DNA from: CAYQUO01 sp964420835
GTDB taxonomy: Bacteria; Chloroflexota; Anaerolineae; Anaerolineales; Anaerolineaceae
Assembly: GCA_964420835.1 (NCBI GenBank)
Contig: CAYQUO010000002.1
Location: 62,001 to 126,000 of the forward strand
Length of the DNA: 64,000 bases
Direction of reading: 5' to 3'
Below the pieces are notes generated by a model, which did not search any database, had not been told where the DNA came from, and saw only the letters and a list, made by a program, of their open reading frames with translations. Below, piece after piece: positions 61,804-64,000 of this stretch (position 1 is its first letter; each line of letters begins with the position of its first letter). The position numbers and the translations under genes were made by a program.

Positions 61804-63054
61804 ATGGCAGAAAAGTTCGATATTATCGTCAAGAGGGCAAAACTGCGCGCCCAGCCCGACAAGTTGTTCGAGATCGGAATCGCCGGAGGTAAGATCGAAG
61901 CCCTGGCAGAGAAGATAGGCGGAGATGCTGCTGCCACCATTGATGCCGGTGGCAACCTGGTTACTGAATCCTATGTTAACGCCCATCTGCACACCTGTAA
62001 AGTGTATACGCTGGAAATGATGGATGATGAAGCCATTAAGGCCTACCATGGAGAAGCAGGCCAAATGGGCACTGCCATGACCGGCATTGAACTGGCGATG
62101 AAGGTGAAGGAAAAGTACGATGAATCCTGGATCATCAAAAATGTGCGCAAGGCCATGGCGTATGGCGCCCTTTACGGCTGCACCCACATGCGTATCTTTG
62201 CCGATGTGGACAACAAGGCCAAACTGGAGGGCACCAAGGGCCTGCTGAAAGCCCGCCAGGAGTTCAAGGGGATTGTCGACCTTCAGGTGGTTGCCTTTGC
62301 CCAGGATGGCCTGGCCCGCGAACCGGGCGCCGAGGACCTGGTCCGAAAGTCGATGGACCTGGGCGCAGATGTGGTTGGCGGCATCCCTTGGATCGAATAC
62401 ACGGACGAGGATATCAAGGCTCACGTCAATACCATCTTTGACATCGCCCAGAAGTACAACAAACCGGTTTCCATGCTTGTGGACGATGCCGGCGACCCCG
62501 ACCTGCGCTCCACCGAGATGATGGCTCTGGAGGCCATCAAACGCGGCTGGCAGGGGCGCGTGCTGGCACACCATGGCCGGGCAGCCATGCTGTATCCGGA
62601 GCCCTATCTTAAAAAATTAACCTTTCTGTTGAACAAGGCGGATATGAGTTGGGCAGTCGCGCCGCACACAGGGCCGATGGTCGCCCCGGTGCGCAAATTG
62701 AATGCGGATGGTGTTAATGTTTTCATTGGGCAGGACGACATCTCGGATGCCTATTACGCCTTTGGCCGCAACAACATGCTGGAGGTGGCTTTCCTGGCAG
62801 CCCACTGCCTGTGGATGGGCACCCACGAGGAGATGGAATTGCTGTACGACATGATCACCACACGCCCGGCCAAAGCCATGGGGCTTAAAGACCATGCTTT
62901 GAAGGTGGGCGCACCGGCCAACCTGGTGGTGCTCGACCAGCCCAATGTTAACGAAGCCTTGCGCTTTCATGAAGCCCCGGCTTGGACCATCAGCCACGGC
63001 AAGGTGGTGGACAAGGAAAAAATGTCGCTAGTGATCCAAAACCGGGAATGGTAA
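61804..63054 (+). CDS. Amidohydrolase, cytosine/isocytosine-deaminase-like
   Basis: A 416-residue metal-dependent amidohydrolase. The first metal motif reads YVNAHLHTCKVY; later ligands are in LAHHGRAAM, and the Asp in FIGQDDISDAYY. This matches the CodA-like deaminase branch, acting on pyrimidines or related N-heterocycles. GGAGG lies before ATG 61804. A molybdenum hydroxylase begins 19 bp after its stop, so deamination plus hydroxylation of a heterocycle is plausible. Substrate is not proven. Confidence 0.82.
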   Translation: MAEKFDIIVKRAKLRAQPDKLFEIGIAGGKIEALAEKIGGDAAATIDAGGNLVTESYVNAHLHTCKVYTLEMMDDEAIKAYHGEAGQMGTAMTGIELAMKVKEKYDESWIIKNVRKAMAYGALYGCTHMRIFADVDNKAKLEGTKGLLKARQEFKGIVDLQVVAFAQDGLAREPGAEDLVRKSMDLGADVVGGIPWIEYTDEDIKAHVNTIFDIAQKYNKPVSMLVDDAGDPDLRSTEMMALEAIKRGWQGRVLAHHGRAAMLYPEPYLKKLTFLLNKADMSWAVAPHTGPMVAPVRKLNADGVNVFIGQDDISDAYYAFGRNNMLEVAFLAAHCLWMGTHEEMELLYDMITTRPAKAMGLKDHALKVGAPANLVVLDQPNVNEALRFHEAPAWTISHGKVVDKEKMSLVIQNREW

Positions 63055-63073
63055 CCGGGTGGAGGTGAGAACT

Positions 63074-64000
63074 TTGGATATCTCATTTTTTGTTAACGGA
63101 AAAGAGGTCTCGGCCGAGGTTGACCCCAGCATGAGCCTGATGACCTACCTGCGCGAAAAGATGGACCTGATCGGAATTAAGAATGGCTGCAACAGCGGCC
63201 ATTGTGGCGCCTGCATGGTGGTCATTGATGGGAAAGCCACGCGTTCCTGCCTGGTGCGGATGGGCAAGTTAAAGCCTGGAAGCAGGGTGGAAACCATCGA
63301 AGGCCTGGCCAAGGGGGACGAACTTCATCCACTCCAAACCATGTTTATAAAGCATGGTGCCGTACAATGCGGGTACTGCACCCCCGGCATGATCATGTCG
63401 GCCAAGGCCCTGCTGGATGAAAACCCCATCCGTACGGATGCCGAGATCCGCGACCACCTCACTAAAAACCGGAATACCTGCCGCTGTACCGGCTACATAA
63501 ACATTATCAAAGCGATTCAGGAAGCCGGCGAGATCATGGCCGGCAGAAAAAAGGCTGAGCCTCTTGGCCCTGAAGGGATGGAAGTCCAATCCACACAATT
63601 GCGGCAGGATGCCATCGCCGCGGTTACCGGGCAAAGACGTTACGCCGGCGATATGAAGTTGGACAACATGCTGCATGGCAAGGTTCTATGGTCCGAACAC
63701 CCGCACGCAGAGGTATTAAGTGTGGATGCCTCGGAAGCGCTGGCCATGCCCGGTGTGGCCACCGTGGTAACTGCCTGGGACATCCAGGGGATTAACCGGG
63801 CTGGTGTGATCGCAGCCAACCGCGATCAGACAGCCATTGCAGGAAACGGCCAAAAAGCCCGCTACATCGGTGATTCGGTGGCCGCGGTCTTCGCAGAAAC
63901 GCCGGAGATCGCCGAGGAAGCTCTCAAAAAGATCAAGGTGGAGTACAAGGTGCTGCCGGCGGTGTTCTCGCCGGAAGAAGCAGCCCTTCCCAACGCCCCC
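63074..64000 (+). CDS. Fused [2Fe-2S]-molybdenum hydroxylase (MOP/XdhD-like), partial
   Basis: An open frame to the window end encodes at least 309 residues. The N-terminal [2Fe-2S] domain has CNSGHCGAC and a further Cys, and the helical [2Fe-2S] domain has CGYCTPGMIMSAKALL and NTCRCTGY. After a linker the molybdopterin domain begins (AVTGQRRYAGDM, then MPGVATVVTAWDIQG). The small iron-sulfur and large molybdenum parts are in one chain without an FAD domain, as in Desulfovibrio aldehyde oxidoreductase (MOP) and E. coli XdhD. TTG 63074 lies 8 nt after GGAGG. Confidence 0.88.
   Translation, partial: MDISFFVNGKEVSAEVDPSMSLMTYLREKMDLIGIKNGCNSGHCGACMVVIDGKATRSCLVRMGKLKPGSRVETIEGLAKGDELHPLQTMFIKHGAVQCGYCTPGMIMSAKALLDENPIRTDAEIRDHLTKNRNTCRCTGYINIIKAIQEAGEIMAGRKKAEPLGPEGMEVQSTQLRQDAIAAVTGQRRYAGDMKLDNMLHGKVLWSEHPHAEVLSVDASEALAMPGVATVVTAWDIQGINRAGVIAANRDQTAIAGNGQKARYIGDSVAAVFAETPEIAEEALKKIKVEYKVLPAVFSPEEAALPNAP

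Noticed and set aside
1..64000. CRISPR arrays, insertion sequences, prophage or integrase genes, rRNA
   Set aside because: No regularly spaced repeats, transposase motifs, terminal inverted repeats or rRNA-like stretches were seen.

Overview
The window is about 64 kb of moderately GC-rich bacterial chromosome. It has short intergenic gaps, many ATGA-type stop/start overlaps, one tRNA, and no rRNA, insertion sequence, phage gene or CRISPR array that I can see. The gene set suggests a Chloroflexota bacterium of the Anaerolineae type. It has many lipoproteins with Pro/Thr-rich linkers, MacB-like ABC exporters whose adaptors are lipoproteins and with no TolC-type partner nearby, several HD-GYP proteins, PdxST vitamin B6 synthesis, AmrS-type radical SAM enzymes and a nickel superoxide dismutase. 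That placement is an inference from gene content; no phylogenetic marker was compared.

Layout. 1-6.6 kb: a partial membrane protein of glycosyltransferase-C character, a small soluble protein, a UMF1-type transporter, an acyltransferase, SurE and a lone thiamine diphosphate enzyme. 6.6-8.0 kb: two tandem CBS-domain genes that share a duplicated promoter. 8.2-11.4 kb: a Fur/Zur-family regulator followed by a zinc/manganese-type ABC importer, behind a promoter that carries a perfect 17-bp metal-box palindrome. 11.4-13.9 kb: a Clp-N/M50 protease fusion and a membrane protein with a two-operator promoter. 14.0-22.5 kb: an ABC export locus (ATPase and two permeases on the minus strand; two lipoprotein adaptors and a small exported protein on the plus strand) beside a two-component system. 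22.7-25.4 kb: RNase D, a beta-CASP nuclease and tRNA-Ser(CGA). 25.5-29.7 kb: a second ABC export system with two ATPases and an 800-residue permease. 29.8-36.3 kb: an Mrp-type ATPase, a metallo-hydrolase, pdxS-pdxT and azlC-azlD.

36.4-39.1 kb: a PadR regulator, a NapH-like membrane ferredoxin and a double flavodoxin-fold protein, which look like one redox unit. 39.2-52.4 kb: an exported Ig-like protein with an HD-GYP sensor, adenosine deaminase, a seven-repeat WD40 lipoprotein, a Cys/Met-metabolism PLP enzyme, an FGGY kinase, two convergent radical SAM enzymes and a large ABC_sub_bind-PAS-PAS-HD-GYP sensor. 52.4-58.0 kb: a zinc-ribbon protein, an MtfA-like metallopeptidase locus with compensating frameshifts, a DHA2 drug exporter, a short HD-GYP protein and a frameshifted Asp-box protein. 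58.1-61.5 kb: a third CBS protein, sodN with its maturation protease sodX, and two tandem UbiA-family enzymes. 61.8-64.0 kb: an amidohydrolase followed by a fused molybdenum hydroxylase that runs off the window.

Recurring themes are metal homeostasis (Zur/Znu, Ni-SOD), redox chemistry (PadR unit, molybdenum hydroxylase, quinone-type prenyltransferases), export, and cyclic-di-GMP breakdown: three HD-GYP proteins and no GGDEF protein in the window. Two genes appear broken by indels.
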